Counted from the first letter of the stretch, positions 7,873 through 16,341 are shown. The stretch: 64,000 nt of DNA from Streptomyces sp. NBC_01276 (GCF_041435355.1 NZ_CP108442.1:6570501-6634500); one strand, 5' to 3'. Program-made: numbers and translations. The notes: a model not told the origin generated them from the letters alone.

Positions 7873-8586
7873 ATGCCGCCAACCGATCGCCGTCCTGACT
7901 TCCGCCTCGACGGGTTCGAGCCCGCCAGCGAAGCCGTGGAAGAGGCGTTCTGGAATCACCTCGATGCGGAGAGCGAGTCGATGACCACGCTCGCCGCCCA
8001 CCACAGCCCCGATGGCCGCAACAGCTTCTACGTGATCCACAACGGTGCCGTCACGTGGGGAATCCCCGGCGAACCCCAGCTCATCGCGGCGCACATCAAA
8101 CGGGACAGCACCGCGATGACGTACGCCTTCGAGCACGCCGAGCTGCCGCTTCCGGCGATGGCCCAGTCCTGGCTCATCAAGCGCGGCTGCCCCGCCGCCG
8201 CCATCGCCTTGCCTCCGGGCATGGGGACCACGGCCGCCGACACAGCCACCGTGGCTCTGCAGCAGCGGCTCATGCGCGACGGCGACCACTTCGCCCTGCT
8301 CGACAGCTACACCGACGACACCTCGCCCCATCCGGAGACCGTGGTGCTCCTGCAAGCGCTCGGCGAGCGGGTTCAGAAGCCGTTCCGGGTCCTGCTGGAG
8401 CAGGCCGACCTCGACAGCCTCACCCACACCCTGCGCGAGGGCGCGTTCGAGACCTTGGAGGCCGCCGTCGACTGGATGGAGGACCGCTCCACTCCGCTGC
8501 CGGCACCCGCACCGTCCACGGTCCGTACGACGGGCCCAAACGCCCTCCCGAGCGCCCCGCCGAGGACGCCTGGCCGGACACGTTGA
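7873..8586 (+). CDS. Hypothetical protein, Arg-ended tail
   Basis: 237 aa from ATG 7873 with GAAAGGGG upstream. It has an alpha/beta-looking N-terminal half (SFYVIHNGAVTWGIPGEPQLIAAHI) and a helical C-terminal half, then a Pro/Thr-rich tail ending PGRTR. I do not recognise the family. It stands 39 bases after the previous gene in the same train and is followed 28 bases later by the third copy of the ATCCCCGGT palindrome. Confidence 0.75.
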   Translation: MPPTDRRPDFRLDGFEPASEAVEEAFWNHLDAESESMTTLAAHHSPDGRNSFYVIHNGAVTWGIPGEPQLIAAHIKRDSTAMTYAFEHAELPLPAMAQSWLIKRGCPAAAIALPPGMGTTAADTATVALQQRLMRDGDHFALLDSYTDDTSPHPETVVLLQALGERVQKPFRVLLEQADLDSLTHTLREGAFETLEAAVDWMEDRSTPLPAPAPSTVRTTGPNALPSAPPRTPGRTR

Positions 8587-8614
8587 TTCCGGCGGGCCCG
8601 GAACATAGCAGCAC

Positions 8615-8639
8615 ATCCCCGGTCAGCCAAACCGGGGAT
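8615..8639. promoter_or_regulatory. Palindrome ATCCCCGGT-N7-ACCGGGGAT, copy 3
   Basis: Exact 25-base copy of the 4793 palindrome, located 28 bases after the 7873 gene and 89 bases before the 8729 gene. A -10-like TAGTAA follows at 8650-8655. It either ends the upstream transcript or controls a new one starting here. Confidence 0.6.
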
Positions 8640-8728
8640 TCTCCGGACCCTAGTAAATGGCCCACCACGCAGAAACGGGCGGCCCCTTCACCCTTCCCAC
8701 CCCATGCCTTCATGGAGAGGAGTTCGCC

Positions 8729-9181
8729 ATGCCCGAAGAACTCGACGACGTGCTCGGCACCTTCGCCCAGCAGATCGAATCCCGCTTCCAAATGCCGCTG
8801 CACCACCTGCGTCATGCGGTGACCAAGGCACCCCAGGCGAATCCCGAGGCGACGACCGTGGCCCGCTGGTACGGACTCCTCGCAGAAGCCCAAGAGGCCC
8901 TCTCCACCGCAGAGGACGCCCTCCTCGCCGCTCTGGACCACGCCCCGGCCGGCGAGCTCGACGACCCCGTGATGGCCCTCGCCGACCGCGTGAACAACCT
9001 CGTGGCCGTACGCGACGGCCGAGCCATGGTCGTCCGCCACCTCCTCGACGACAACGCACCGGGCAACCGCACACCAGGGCCTTGGCGCGGCGCCGCCCGC
9101 ACCGGGCCCGCCATCGCGACCACCCCCGTACCCCGGCCTGCCGTAGTGCCCGCCGTACCTGCCAGGCAAGGTGTGCGATGA
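8729..9181 (+). CDS. Small helical element protein, Arg-ended tail (paralog family)
   Basis: 150 aa from ATG 8729 with GAGAGGAG upstream; an in-frame ATG at 8657 lacks a ribosome site. Two helices (WYGLLAEAQEALSTAEDALLAAL and MALADRVNNLVAVRDGRAMVVRHL) are followed by a Pro-rich tail ending QGVR. The second helix pattern D-R-h-x-N-L-x-x-x-R matches the 11447 gene (DRIDNLTIKR). Overlaps the next gene (ATGA). Function unknown. Confidence 0.75.
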   Translation: MPEELDDVLGTFAQQIESRFQMPLHHLRHAVTKAPQANPEATTVARWYGLLAEAQEALSTAEDALLAALDHAPAGELDDPVMALADRVNNLVAVRDGRAMVVRHLLDDNAPGNRTPGPWRGAARTGPAIATTPVPRPAVVPAVPARQGVR

Positions 9182-9627
9182 GCACCTCCACGAAGCCGTC
9201 CAGCCAGGATGCGCACCTCGAAGAGGTCTTCGCTGCTCCGGTAGCGCAGCTCTACGCCGCTGCGGCTGCCGGTACTGCCACGCCCGCCGAGCAACGCGCC
9301 CTGGAGCTGCGCTCATTCTTGGCCTTGGCCGAAGAGCAGGTCGCCCGCGTCCGGGACCGCGTCCACCGGTACACCGCCCCGGACGGCGACATGGGCACGC
9401 TGTCCGCCTCCGAGCTCCGCTTCGATTCGCAGTGGATGGACGCAGCCCTCTCCGCTCGCACTCAGTACGTCACGGCCCTGCGTGAACTTCGTCGCGCCAT
9501 GCCACCGCCGGGTACCGCGCGCCACGGACCGCCGAAGTTGGACCAGCTATGGGCCACCACCCGACCCGCCGCCGGAGTCTCGCCTGTCGGGGCTCGCGTG
9601 GCGGCGCAGAGCGCGAGAGGCCGCTGA
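9178..9627 (+). CDS. Small helical element protein, Arg-ended tail (paralog family)
   Basis: 149 aa, ATG overlapping the previous stop (ATGA). The helical hairpin (about 38-105: LALAEEQVARVRDRVHRY, then RFDSQWMDAALSARTQYVTALREL) matches the plan of its neighbours, and the tail ends SARGR. The next gene follows with no gap. Function unknown. Confidence 0.75.
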   Translation: MSTSTKPSSQDAHLEEVFAAPVAQLYAAAAAGTATPAEQRALELRSFLALAEEQVARVRDRVHRYTAPDGDMGTLSASELRFDSQWMDAALSARTQYVTALRELRRAMPPPGTARHGPPKLDQLWATTRPAAGVSPVGARVAAQSARGR

Positions 9628-10035
9628 TTGACCCACACCACCTCCCGGCAGATCGCCGAGCACATCGAGTCCCTATACGGGCGCCCGCGCGCCGAACTTG
9701 AAGCGCACGCCGACTCCACGACCCACCCGAACATGCTGTCCGCGCTCTTGGCCGCCAACAGCGCCATCGAGTTCGCCGAAACCGACATCAACTTCCAGCT
9801 CCAGCGACTGCGCAAGCTGGTCGACCCCGAGCGCGAGGTCGGACGCCACGACGCCGGCCACATCTTCGACTGCGCCCGCCGCATCGGTGAAGCCGTCGCT
9901 GTCCGAGACACCCAGGCCAGGCACATCTCCGCAGTGCTGCAGAGCCTGCACCGCACCCCCGCGCTGGAGACCACACCCGCCGCCCCGGTCCCGCCACCAA
10001 TCCCGGCCGCCGCCCCGCCCTCCCGCGCCCGCTGA
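9628..10035 (+). CDS. Small helical element protein, Arg-ended tail (paralog family)
   Basis: 135 aa from a TTG that directly follows the previous TGA; GAGAGG lies upstream. Helices SALLAANSAIEFAETDINFQ and AGHIFDCARRIGEAVAVRD form the same hairpin as in the neighbouring small genes. The tail is Pro/Ala-rich and ends PSRAR. Function unknown. Confidence 0.72.
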   Translation: MTHTTSRQIAEHIESLYGRPRAELEAHADSTTHPNMLSALLAANSAIEFAETDINFQLQRLRKLVDPEREVGRHDAGHIFDCARRIGEAVAVRDTQARHISAVLQSLHRTPALETTPAAPVPPPIPAAAPPSRAR

Positions 10036-10065
10036 ACCTCGCACCCACATTCCAGGAGCACCCCT

Positions 10066-10935
10066 TTGGCTACCACCGGCCTGCCCGAATCCATATCGTC
10101 CGACCTGTCCCGTGTCACCCAGAGCCTGCAGATGCTGGCCCCGCGGTGGAACGTCTGGGTGCTCCTCACCCTGTCCCAGAAGCCGCTGCGCTACCGCGAG
10201 ATCAAGAGCGCACTGCCCTGGCTCCCCGACGGCCAGCTCCACCCCAGGCTCGGCAAGCTCACCGAATCCGGACTCCTTGAACGAACCGAGTTCGAGCCCC
10301 AGGACGTGCTGTACGGGCTGTCCGTCCGAGGCCGCGAGCTGCTGCCGGTCCTCGGCATGATCGCGACCTGGGGCGGCAAGCACCTGGAGAAGGAAACGGT
10401 GCTGGATCCGGCGACCGGCCACCGCGTACCCAAGGCGGTGCCCCGCGCCCAGGACATCGAGGACACCATCGCTCTGATCGCCCCGCGACAGGCCACCCCG
10501 ATCCTGTGGGCACTGCGCGTCCGCGGAACATCCAACGCCAAGGCCCTGGCCGCCACCGCCATGCCCGAGCGGCACCTAACCAACGTCTACCAGCCGCTGA
10601 ACCGCCTGGCCGAGGACTTCCTCGTCACCAAGGACCGTGAGGGCCGCGTCGAACTGACGGCCGCCGGCCGGGACCTGGCCCCCGTCTACCAGGCACTGTC
10701 CGCCTGGGCCGCCGGCGCTCCCCTGAGCGAGGCCGCGAGCCACCCGGTTTGGGCACCAACACCCGTGCAGCCCCAGGACCGCCCGGCTGTGTGGGTCACC
10801 ACCCAGCCGCGCATCCCAGCAGTGCCGACGCCCCAGGCCCGTCCGGCATGGAAGCCGGGCGATCTCTTCTTCTCCCACACCACCACCGTGGTCCGCCCTG
10901 CGGGTGCGCCGACGACTGGAGGCCGCACCCGATGA
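10066..10935 (+). CDS. Tandem HxlR/MarR-like winged-helix regulator
   Basis: 289 aa from TTG 10066 with AGGAG upstream. Residues about 12-105 are an HxlR-type winged helix (LAPRWNVWVLLTLSQKPLRYREIKSAL, LTESGLLER, YGLSVRGRELLPVL). A second, more divergent winged-helix unit follows (about 140-215: PILWALRVRGTSNAKALAAT, LTAAGRDLAPVYQALSAWA). The C-terminal ~70 residues are Pro-rich and end GGRTR. Probably a DNA-binding regulator of element genes. Coupled to the next gene by an ATGA overlap. Confidence 0.8.
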   Translation: MATTGLPESISSDLSRVTQSLQMLAPRWNVWVLLTLSQKPLRYREIKSALPWLPDGQLHPRLGKLTESGLLERTEFEPQDVLYGLSVRGRELLPVLGMIATWGGKHLEKETVLDPATGHRVPKAVPRAQDIEDTIALIAPRQATPILWALRVRGTSNAKALAATAMPERHLTNVYQPLNRLAEDFLVTKDREGRVELTAAGRDLAPVYQALSAWAAGAPLSEAASHPVWAPTPVQPQDRPAVWVTTQPRIPAVPTPQARPAWKPGDLFFSHTTTVVRPAGAPTTGGRTR

Positions 10936-11450
10936 ACACCGACACCCACGCGCAGGCGCTGGTACCGGCTACGGCCGCTCTCTCCCACCCGGGCCTCATC
11001 CGGATCGTCAGTGATATCGACGACAACGGGGCCCTGGAACGGCACCTCCTGAGCCGGACTCTCACCGGCCTCTCCCGCTGGCAGCTGCGCCAGGCCTCCG
11101 CGGTCGGGCGCGCGCTGGGCCTGCTGAAGGCCTCCACCGACGGAGGAATACCGAGCCTGGTCCTGACCCCGGCCGGAGAAGCGCTGGCCGAGGTCTACGA
11201 CACGGCAGCCCGCTGGGCCCGAACCCACCATCACCCCAGCGACGTCAGCGACTTCGTCACTCGGGTCCAGGCCACCCTCGCCCTGCTCGGGTCCACCACG
11301 GCCGGTTCGAACGGGCACGCCCTCGAGTTGGACTACGAATCCCTCCACGGGCCCCGGACCGTGCTCGCGACATGGGTCCGCGACCACGGGGCGACCCTGG
11401 CCGCCCAGCTGACCGGCGTCTCCCAGGACGAGATGGAGCTTGCCGCGTGA
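10932..11450 (+). CDS. Winged-helix-like small protein
   Basis: 172 aa, ATG overlapping the previous stop. Residues about 28-85 (LERHLLSRTLTGLSRWQLRQASAVGRALGLLKAS then SLVLTPAGEALAEVYDTAARWA) resemble the second half of the preceding double winged-helix protein, suggesting duplication. The C-terminal part is helical. It lacks the Arg-ended tail. Overlaps the next gene (GTGA). Confidence 0.75.
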   Translation: MNTDTHAQALVPATAALSHPGLIRIVSDIDDNGALERHLLSRTLTGLSRWQLRQASAVGRALGLLKASTDGGIPSLVLTPAGEALAEVYDTAARWARTHHHPSDVSDFVTRVQATLALLGSTTAGSNGHALELDYESLHGPRTVLATWVRDHGATLAAQLTGVSQDEMELAA

Positions 11451-11902
11451 GCGACGCACGGTACGAGGGCGCCGTGGTCGCGCTGGGGACCAGCGAGGTG
11501 GCCCGTGCGGTCGGCATGGACCCCAATGCCTGGGCCTTCACAGTGATGCGGGAAGCACCCGGCCACATGCGGGAGACGGTTGCGGCCGTGATGAACACGG
11601 CATTCGAAGTTGATGCCGTGCAGCGGCAGCTCCTCGACGAAGCGGCCCGTGCCATCAAGGAATTGTCCAAGACCCTGACCGGCAAGGACACCGTCGGCCA
11701 CCGCTGGACCGAGGGCCTCCTCGGTGACCGCATCGACAACCTGACGATCAAGCGCGGCTACCTGCTCCGCCAGCTCGACACGCACCTGGCCATCTACCGC
11801 CAGGCCGCCGCCGAGCCGAGCCCCTCGGCCACGCCGTCGACGGCCATCGGCCCGACGCATCCGGCGTACACCCCGCCGAAGGCGCGCACGCCGCGCCGCT
11901 GA
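11447..11902 (+). CDS. Small helical element protein, Arg-ended tail (paralog family)
   Basis: 151 aa from GTG overlapping the previous stop. The helical hairpin (about 55-120: FEVDAVQRQLLDEAARAIKEL, LLGDRIDNLTIKRGYLLRQL) is the clearest member of the small-protein family spread between 7.1 and 11.9 kb. The tail is Pro/Ser/Thr-rich and ends RTPRR. Function unknown. Confidence 0.75.
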   Translation: MSDARYEGAVVALGTSEVARAVGMDPNAWAFTVMREAPGHMRETVAAVMNTAFEVDAVQRQLLDEAARAIKELSKTLTGKDTVGHRWTEGLLGDRIDNLTIKRGYLLRQLDTHLAIYRQAAAEPSPSATPSTAIGPTHPAYTPPKARTPRR

Positions 11903-11942
11903 CCTCTTCCTGTTCTGCTCGCCGCGGCGGGCGTCTCCTTGC

Positions 11943-13220
11943 GTGAAAGCGACGATGACCGATCTTGTGATCGCCGGCCCACGGCATGCCCTCCTCCCGC
12001 AGCTGTCCCTGCTGCGCCGCATCTACCTCCCTCGTACTGCCGATGCCGGCGCGTTCGCGATGACCACGTACGGCATCCCGCTGATCGTCCTCGCCACCAC
12101 CCGCTCCGCCACCCTCACCGGGCTGGCGTTCGCACTCGAGTGGATCCCCCGCCTCGCTGCGTTCTCCTTGGCCGGGACGATGGTCGACCGGCACGGCACC
12201 AAGCGGGTCTTCCGTATCGCCTCCGTGCTGCGCGCCCTGGTGGTCCTGGCCGCGGCGGCCATCCTGCCCACCCAGGCAGGTGGCCCCGGAGCGACGATCA
12301 CGGTGATGGCGCTCGCCGCCATCACCGGCGTGGCCACCGAGTTCTCCTACATCGCGGCCGAGACGGCCGGGGCGGCGGCCAGCAAGGACGCGGGGGACCG
12401 GGCCCACCGGGTGCAGTCGGCCCTCCTGGGCATCGACCAGACCGCCACCCTCGCCGGGCCCGCAGCCGCCGGATTCCTCCTGCACTGGGTCGGCGTCACC
12501 GGCACCCTGATCACCATCGCCGCCTGTTCCCTACTGGGAGCCGCCCTCGCCCCCTGGCACCGCGAGACCCGCCTGGTCCCCGCCGCCGCATCCAAGCTCA
12601 CCGGACTGCACACCGGATGGACGACCCTCGCCTCCCTGCCGGCCCTCGCCTGGCTGATCGCCGGACTCACCGTCTCCAACCTCGCCACCGGCATGCTCCA
12701 GGCCGCCGCTCCGATCATCGTCGTGCAGCACCTGGGTCACTCCAGCGCCGCCGTCGGCGTGATCTGGTCGGCCGCCGCCGCAGCCTCCCTCGTCACGGTC
12801 GCCTGCTGCCGCTACGCCATCGACCGCGTCGGCCTGTGGCCCACCGGGGCCGCCAGCGCCGTAGTCGCAGCCCTGGCTGGCCTCGCCGTCTCCCAGGCCA
12901 GCACGTACAACCAGCTCCTCGTCCTCACCGCCGTACTAATGGCCGGTGAGGGCGGCATGACGGTCGTCCTGCGCACCCTGCGCTCCCACCTCATCCCCGA
13001 ACGCGTCTTCGGCGCCACCCTCAGCATCACCATCCTGATCATGCTCGCCCCGTTTCCGCTCGCCGGAATGCTCGTCGCCCTCACCCCCGCAGCGGCACTC
13101 GGACACGTTCTGACCGGCTGCGCGGCCCTCCAGGCCATCGGCCTCTTCAGCACGTTCTGGCACCTGCGCCACGAACCCGCCATGCGCCACCACCACGCTG
13201 TCGCACCCGAGCGGACCTGA
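11943..13220 (+). CDS. MFS transporter
   Basis: 425 aa from GTG 11943 (ATG 11955 is an alternative; neither has a strong ribosome site). The many hydrophobic helices and the loop motif TMVDRHGTKRVFR between TM2 and TM3 identify a major facilitator of the 12-TM drug/metabolite exporter type. It lies 36 bases before a small ORF and about 500 bases before an ATP-grasp ligase, the arrangement seen where a ligase product is exported. Substrate unknown. Confidence 0.88.
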   Translation: MKATMTDLVIAGPRHALLPQLSLLRRIYLPRTADAGAFAMTTYGIPLIVLATTRSATLTGLAFALEWIPRLAAFSLAGTMVDRHGTKRVFRIASVLRALVVLAAAAILPTQAGGPGATITVMALAAITGVATEFSYIAAETAGAAASKDAGDRAHRVQSALLGIDQTATLAGPAAAGFLLHWVGVTGTLITIAACSLLGAALAPWHRETRLVPAAASKLTGLHTGWTTLASLPALAWLIAGLTVSNLATGMLQAAAPIIVVQHLGHSSAAVGVIWSAAAAASLVTVACCRYAIDRVGLWPTGAASAVVAALAGLAVSQASTYNQLLVLTAVLMAGEGGMTVVLRTLRSHLIPERVFGATLSITILIMLAPFPLAGMLVALTPAAALGHVLTGCAALQAIGLFSTFWHLRHEPAMRHHHAVAPERT

Positions 13221-13255
13221 CCTCCCCAGCCCCGCTCACCCGACCAGGGAGACCC

Positions 13256-13666
13256 ATGCCCCCGAGCCCTTCGGTCATCTCCTCGCTCAGCGCCGACCAA
13301 GCCGCAGCAGCGGGAAGTCTCATACGGCTGCTCGCCGCCCGCTTCGACACCCTGCCCGTCGGCGAGACCAACGCCTTGGCACAGAACCTCCTCGCCGAAG
13401 ACGGCCTCGTCGCCGACGTCCAGCACCTGCTCCGCGCCGTATCCCACTGGGCGGGAACCAGCGGTCCGTCCCTGTACGAGGGACCGCTCCCCTTCGAAGT
13501 CCAAGACGCCCTCAGCCAGGCAGCAGACCAACTGGCACCGCTGGCGGCCTTGGCCAAGGAGACGGTCTTCCCCCTGGCCCTGCCTCGCCGGCAACCACCA
13601 CCCGCAGCGGTATCACCCGCGTCCCGCCTCGTGGCCACCACCCAAGGCCCCGGCCTGCGCCGCTGA
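13256..13666 (+). CDS. Small helical protein, Arg-ended tail, between MFS and ATP-grasp genes
   Basis: 136 aa from ATG 13256 with AGGGAG upstream. Helical throughout (ADQAAAAGSLIRLLAARFDTL, VADVQHLLRAVSHWAG, VQDALSQAADQLAPLAALA), then a Pro-rich tail ending GPGLRR. It resembles small helical proteins near cargo loci in general. A precursor-peptide role for the adjacent ligase is conceivable but nothing in the sequence (no core repeat, no leader motif) shows it. Confidence 0.7.
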   Translation: MPPSPSVISSLSADQAAAAGSLIRLLAARFDTLPVGETNALAQNLLAEDGLVADVQHLLRAVSHWAGTSGPSLYEGPLPFEVQDALSQAADQLAPLAALAKETVFPLALPRRQPPPAAVSPASRLVATTQGPGLRR

Positions 13667-13722
13667 CCTTCCCGCGCCCCGATAGCTCCCGCTCCCTGTC
13701 TGTTTCGAAAGGCCCGCGACTC

Positions 13723-14982
13723 TTGACCCCGTCCAAGAACCTTCGTACTGCCACGTCCCGCCCTGTTGTTCTGGTCGTCGCGCCCAACGACGAGCTGTAC
13801 CGCGGCTACTGCCTCGAATCCGTGGCCGCCGTCTACGACACGGTCGTCATCACCCCGGCCGCCCTCACCTGGGAGAAGGCCCTCGTCGCCGACCACGAGG
13901 TCGCGGACCCGTACGACATCGAAGCGCTGCTGGCAGCGGGGGAGGCGCTGGCCGCACGACAGCCCATCTCCGCCGTGCTCACCTGGAACGAGATGCTCCT
14001 GGTCAACACCGCGATCCTCGCCCAGCACCTACAGGTGGCCACCGACCGCCCCGACGTCATCCACGGATGCCGCGACAAGTCCCTCAGCCGCGAGCTCTTC
14101 GACTACCACCGAGTGCCGTCCGCCCGGTCACTGAAGGCCGTCAACCTCCTGGAGGCGGCCCTTGCCGCCGAGTTCATCGGCTATCCCGTCGTCGTCAAAC
14201 CGTCCGGGCAGGCCGGGAGCGTCGGCGTCATCCGCGTCGACCGCGCCGAAGAACTCCCCGCCGGCTTCGAGTTCGCGACCGAAGGCGCGAGCCTGTGGGG
14301 CGGCAAGTCCACCGACGTTCTGGTCGAGGAGTACCTCGACGGCGAAGAGATCTCCGTCGAATGCGTCACCCACCACGGAGTCACCACCCCGGTTGCCGTC
14401 ACCCGCAAGCAGCTCGCCTTCGCCCCCTACTTCGAAGAAGTCGGCCACACCGTGGACGCCACCGACCCCCTGCTCCGCCGCGTCGGACCGGTCGCCCAGG
14501 CAGCCGTCGCCGCACTCGGGCTCACCACCGGAATCCAGCACGTGGAGATGCGCCTCACCAGCACGGGCCCGCGGATCATCGAAGTGAACGGCCGGATCGG
14601 CGGCGACCTGATCGGCAAGCTCGTCCTGCTAGCCACCGGCATCGACCTGCCCCGCGCCGCAGCCGACCTTGCCCTCGGCCTCCAGCCCGACCTCACCCCC
14701 ACCCGACAGCAGGCCGCTGCCGTCGCCCTCCTCTACCCGGAGGTCTCCGGCACCGTCATCGAGCGGGGCGTCGACCCGGAGTTCGCCGGGGCCGCCGACT
14801 GGCTGGAGCAGGCCAGCTGGATCCTCTCCCCGGGCGAGCAGGTCACCCTGCCGCCCGAGGGCGACGTCGATGTCGCCCGCGTCGGCCTCCTCGTCGTCAC
14901 CGCCCCCGACGCCGACCAGGCCGAAGCCCGCCTCCGGGCCGCCCGCGACCACGTCACGATCACCGTCACGCCGACCGCGTAG
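13723..14982 (+). CDS. ATP-grasp ligase (carboxylate-amine ligase type)
   Basis: 419 aa from TTG 13723 with GAAAGG upstream. It has a pre-ATP-grasp fold at the N-terminus (VVLVVAPNDELYRGYCLESV), the ATP-binding strand GYPVVVKPSGQAGSVGVIRV (about 146-165), VEEYLDGEEISVECV, and the metal-binding segment IIEVNGRIGGDLIGKL (about 286-301). Such enzymes join a carboxylate to an amine through an acyl-phosphate, for example L-amino-acid ligases. Proximity to an MFS exporter recalls dipeptide-antibiotic cassettes, but the substrates cannot be read from the sequence. Confidence 0.88.
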   Translation: MTPSKNLRTATSRPVVLVVAPNDELYRGYCLESVAAVYDTVVITPAALTWEKALVADHEVADPYDIEALLAAGEALAARQPISAVLTWNEMLLVNTAILAQHLQVATDRPDVIHGCRDKSLSRELFDYHRVPSARSLKAVNLLEAALAAEFIGYPVVVKPSGQAGSVGVIRVDRAEELPAGFEFATEGASLWGGKSTDVLVEEYLDGEEISVECVTHHGVTTPVAVTRKQLAFAPYFEEVGHTVDATDPLLRRVGPVAQAAVAALGLTTGIQHVEMRLTSTGPRIIEVNGRIGGDLIGKLVLLATGIDLPRAAADLALGLQPDLTPTRQQAAAVALLYPEVSGTVIERGVDPEFAGAADWLEQASWILSPGEQVTLPPEGDVDVARVGLLVVTAPDADQAEARLRAARDHVTITVTPTA

Positions 14983-15014
14983 CCGCCAACCACCCCTGCC
15001 TTCTGGACTGCTCT

Positions 15015-15854
15015 TTGACCGACACCGCACCTGAACCGATCGAGGGTGACGTCTACGTCACCCCCCGATACCTGGCCGGCAGCGCCTGGATCGCCGATGA
15101 CGCCCTCCAGCCACTGTTCGAACTCGGCTGGGACCGCCACCACGACGAGGTCTCCAACCTGTACGTCGCCTCCCCGGACCGCAAGATCCGACTCGGCTTC
15201 CTCCCCGAAGGCGACGACGACGGCCTCTGGCGCATCACGGCCTACCGCGACGCCTTCGCCGCCCCCGCCTGGGGCGTGTGCTTCAACGACACGACTCCCA
15301 CGGAACTGGTCACCGCCTTCACCACCGCCCTCGCCACCGCGTATGCCCAGGGCCCCGACGCCTACCTCGACAAGGAGCCACGCGACCGCTTCGACGCCGT
15401 TGCCCCGCTCCTGAAAAGCGGCTGGGAACTCCAGCACCCCCGCTGGGGCGTGTTGGAACTCCAGAGCGCCGACGGCCTGGCCGGCCTGGAGTACGTCACC
15501 GACCGGCTCGACGAGACCAAGGAGCTGACCACGCTGGAGGCTCGCTGGTACATGTGGGGCGGCCCGAAGGGACCCCGCTGGTACGCCACTGCCTCCACCG
15601 GCACCCCGGTCCACCTGGTCACCGCGATCACCACCGCCCTGGCCGACCCGGCCCCGGTCCCTCGATGGAAGGACTGGATGCCCTCCTCGCTACTCCCGCA
15701 CATCCAGCTCACACCGATCGTCCCACCCCCACCGCCGGCGCCCACTCCGCTAGACGTGCACCGCCGCACGGCAGCCCGACCCCGGCCGACGCTCACCACG
15801 ACCAGCGTGCCGCGATGGAGCACCAGCACCGGCCCGACCCCCGCTCGCCGCTGA
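15015..15854 (+). CDS. DUF317 protein (two repeats), Arg-ended tail
   Basis: 279 aa from TTG 15015. Two DUF317-type units: about 10-115 (VTPRYLAGSAWIADDALQPL, LGFLPEGDDDGLWRI, TPTELVTAFTTALA) and about 125-215 (LLKSGWELQHPRWGVLEL, WGGPKGPRWYATAS, TPVHLVTAITTALAD). DUF317 proteins are typical Streptomyces element genes without a known activity. The last 50 residues are Pro/Thr-rich and end PARR. Smaller DUF317-like genes recur at 27.6 and 28.3 kb. Confidence 0.85.
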   Translation: MTDTAPEPIEGDVYVTPRYLAGSAWIADDALQPLFELGWDRHHDEVSNLYVASPDRKIRLGFLPEGDDDGLWRITAYRDAFAAPAWGVCFNDTTPTELVTAFTTALATAYAQGPDAYLDKEPRDRFDAVAPLLKSGWELQHPRWGVLELQSADGLAGLEYVTDRLDETKELTTLEARWYMWGGPKGPRWYATASTGTPVHLVTAITTALADPAPVPRWKDWMPSSLLPHIQLTPIVPPPPPAPTPLDVHRRTAARPRPTLTTTSVPRWSTSTGPTPARR

Positions 15855-15873
15855 CCCAAGCACTGGAGCCCAC

Positions 15874-16341
15874 CTGTCCCTGCATGCCACGGAGTTCTTC
15901 ACCGAACTCCAGCCACCCTTCCCCGTCGGCGTCGTCGTCGGGAACACCTACTACGGCGCCCCATCAGCCGACTCCCCGGTGCGCATCCGTATCGACTTCC
16001 AGCGCACGATCCGGCACCGGGAGTACGACGGCCTGCGCCTGGCGCTGCTCCGTCCCTACCTGGGAACCCTGGACGCGGCTTCCCTCTCCTTCGCAGACCA
16101 CCAGACCTTCGCCCGGCGTGACGCGGCAAAGGGCATCGGCCCCGGATGGGACGGCTACGCCCGCATCCGCGACTGGCACGAGGACGGCCCCCCGCCCTGG
16201 AACGGTGCCGACCTGACCGGTCTTCGCCGCGCTATCACGCACTACATCCAGATCTGGGCTCCCGCCCCGTCGCCCGAACACTCCCGCCCGAGCCTGCCCA
16301 CCCTGCCGTCCGCACGCCCCGCCTCCGGCCGCTCCCGCTGA
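15874..16341 (+). CDS. Hypothetical protein, probable CTG start, Arg-ended tail
   Basis: 155 aa if started at CTG 15874, five bases after GGAG. The first GTG in frame (15979) would drop a conserved-looking N-terminus (LHATEFFTELQPPFPVGVVV). The middle (VRIRIDFQRTIRHREYDGLRLALL ... SFADHQTFARRDA) is not recognised. The C-terminus is Pro/Ser-rich and ends SGRSR. The gene follows DUF317 after 19 bases. Confidence 0.65.
   Translation: MSLHATEFFTELQPPFPVGVVVGNTYYGAPSADSPVRIRIDFQRTIRHREYDGLRLALLRPYLGTLDAASLSFADHQTFARRDAAKGIGPGWDGYARIRDWHEDGPPPWNGADLTGLRRAITHYIQIWAPAPSPEHSRPSLPTLPSARPASGRSR

Noticed and set aside
14067..15014. Upstream extension of the DUF317 reading frame through the ATP-grasp gene
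   Set aside because: The translation is Arg/Pro-rich shadow; the DUF317 protein begins at TTG 15015.
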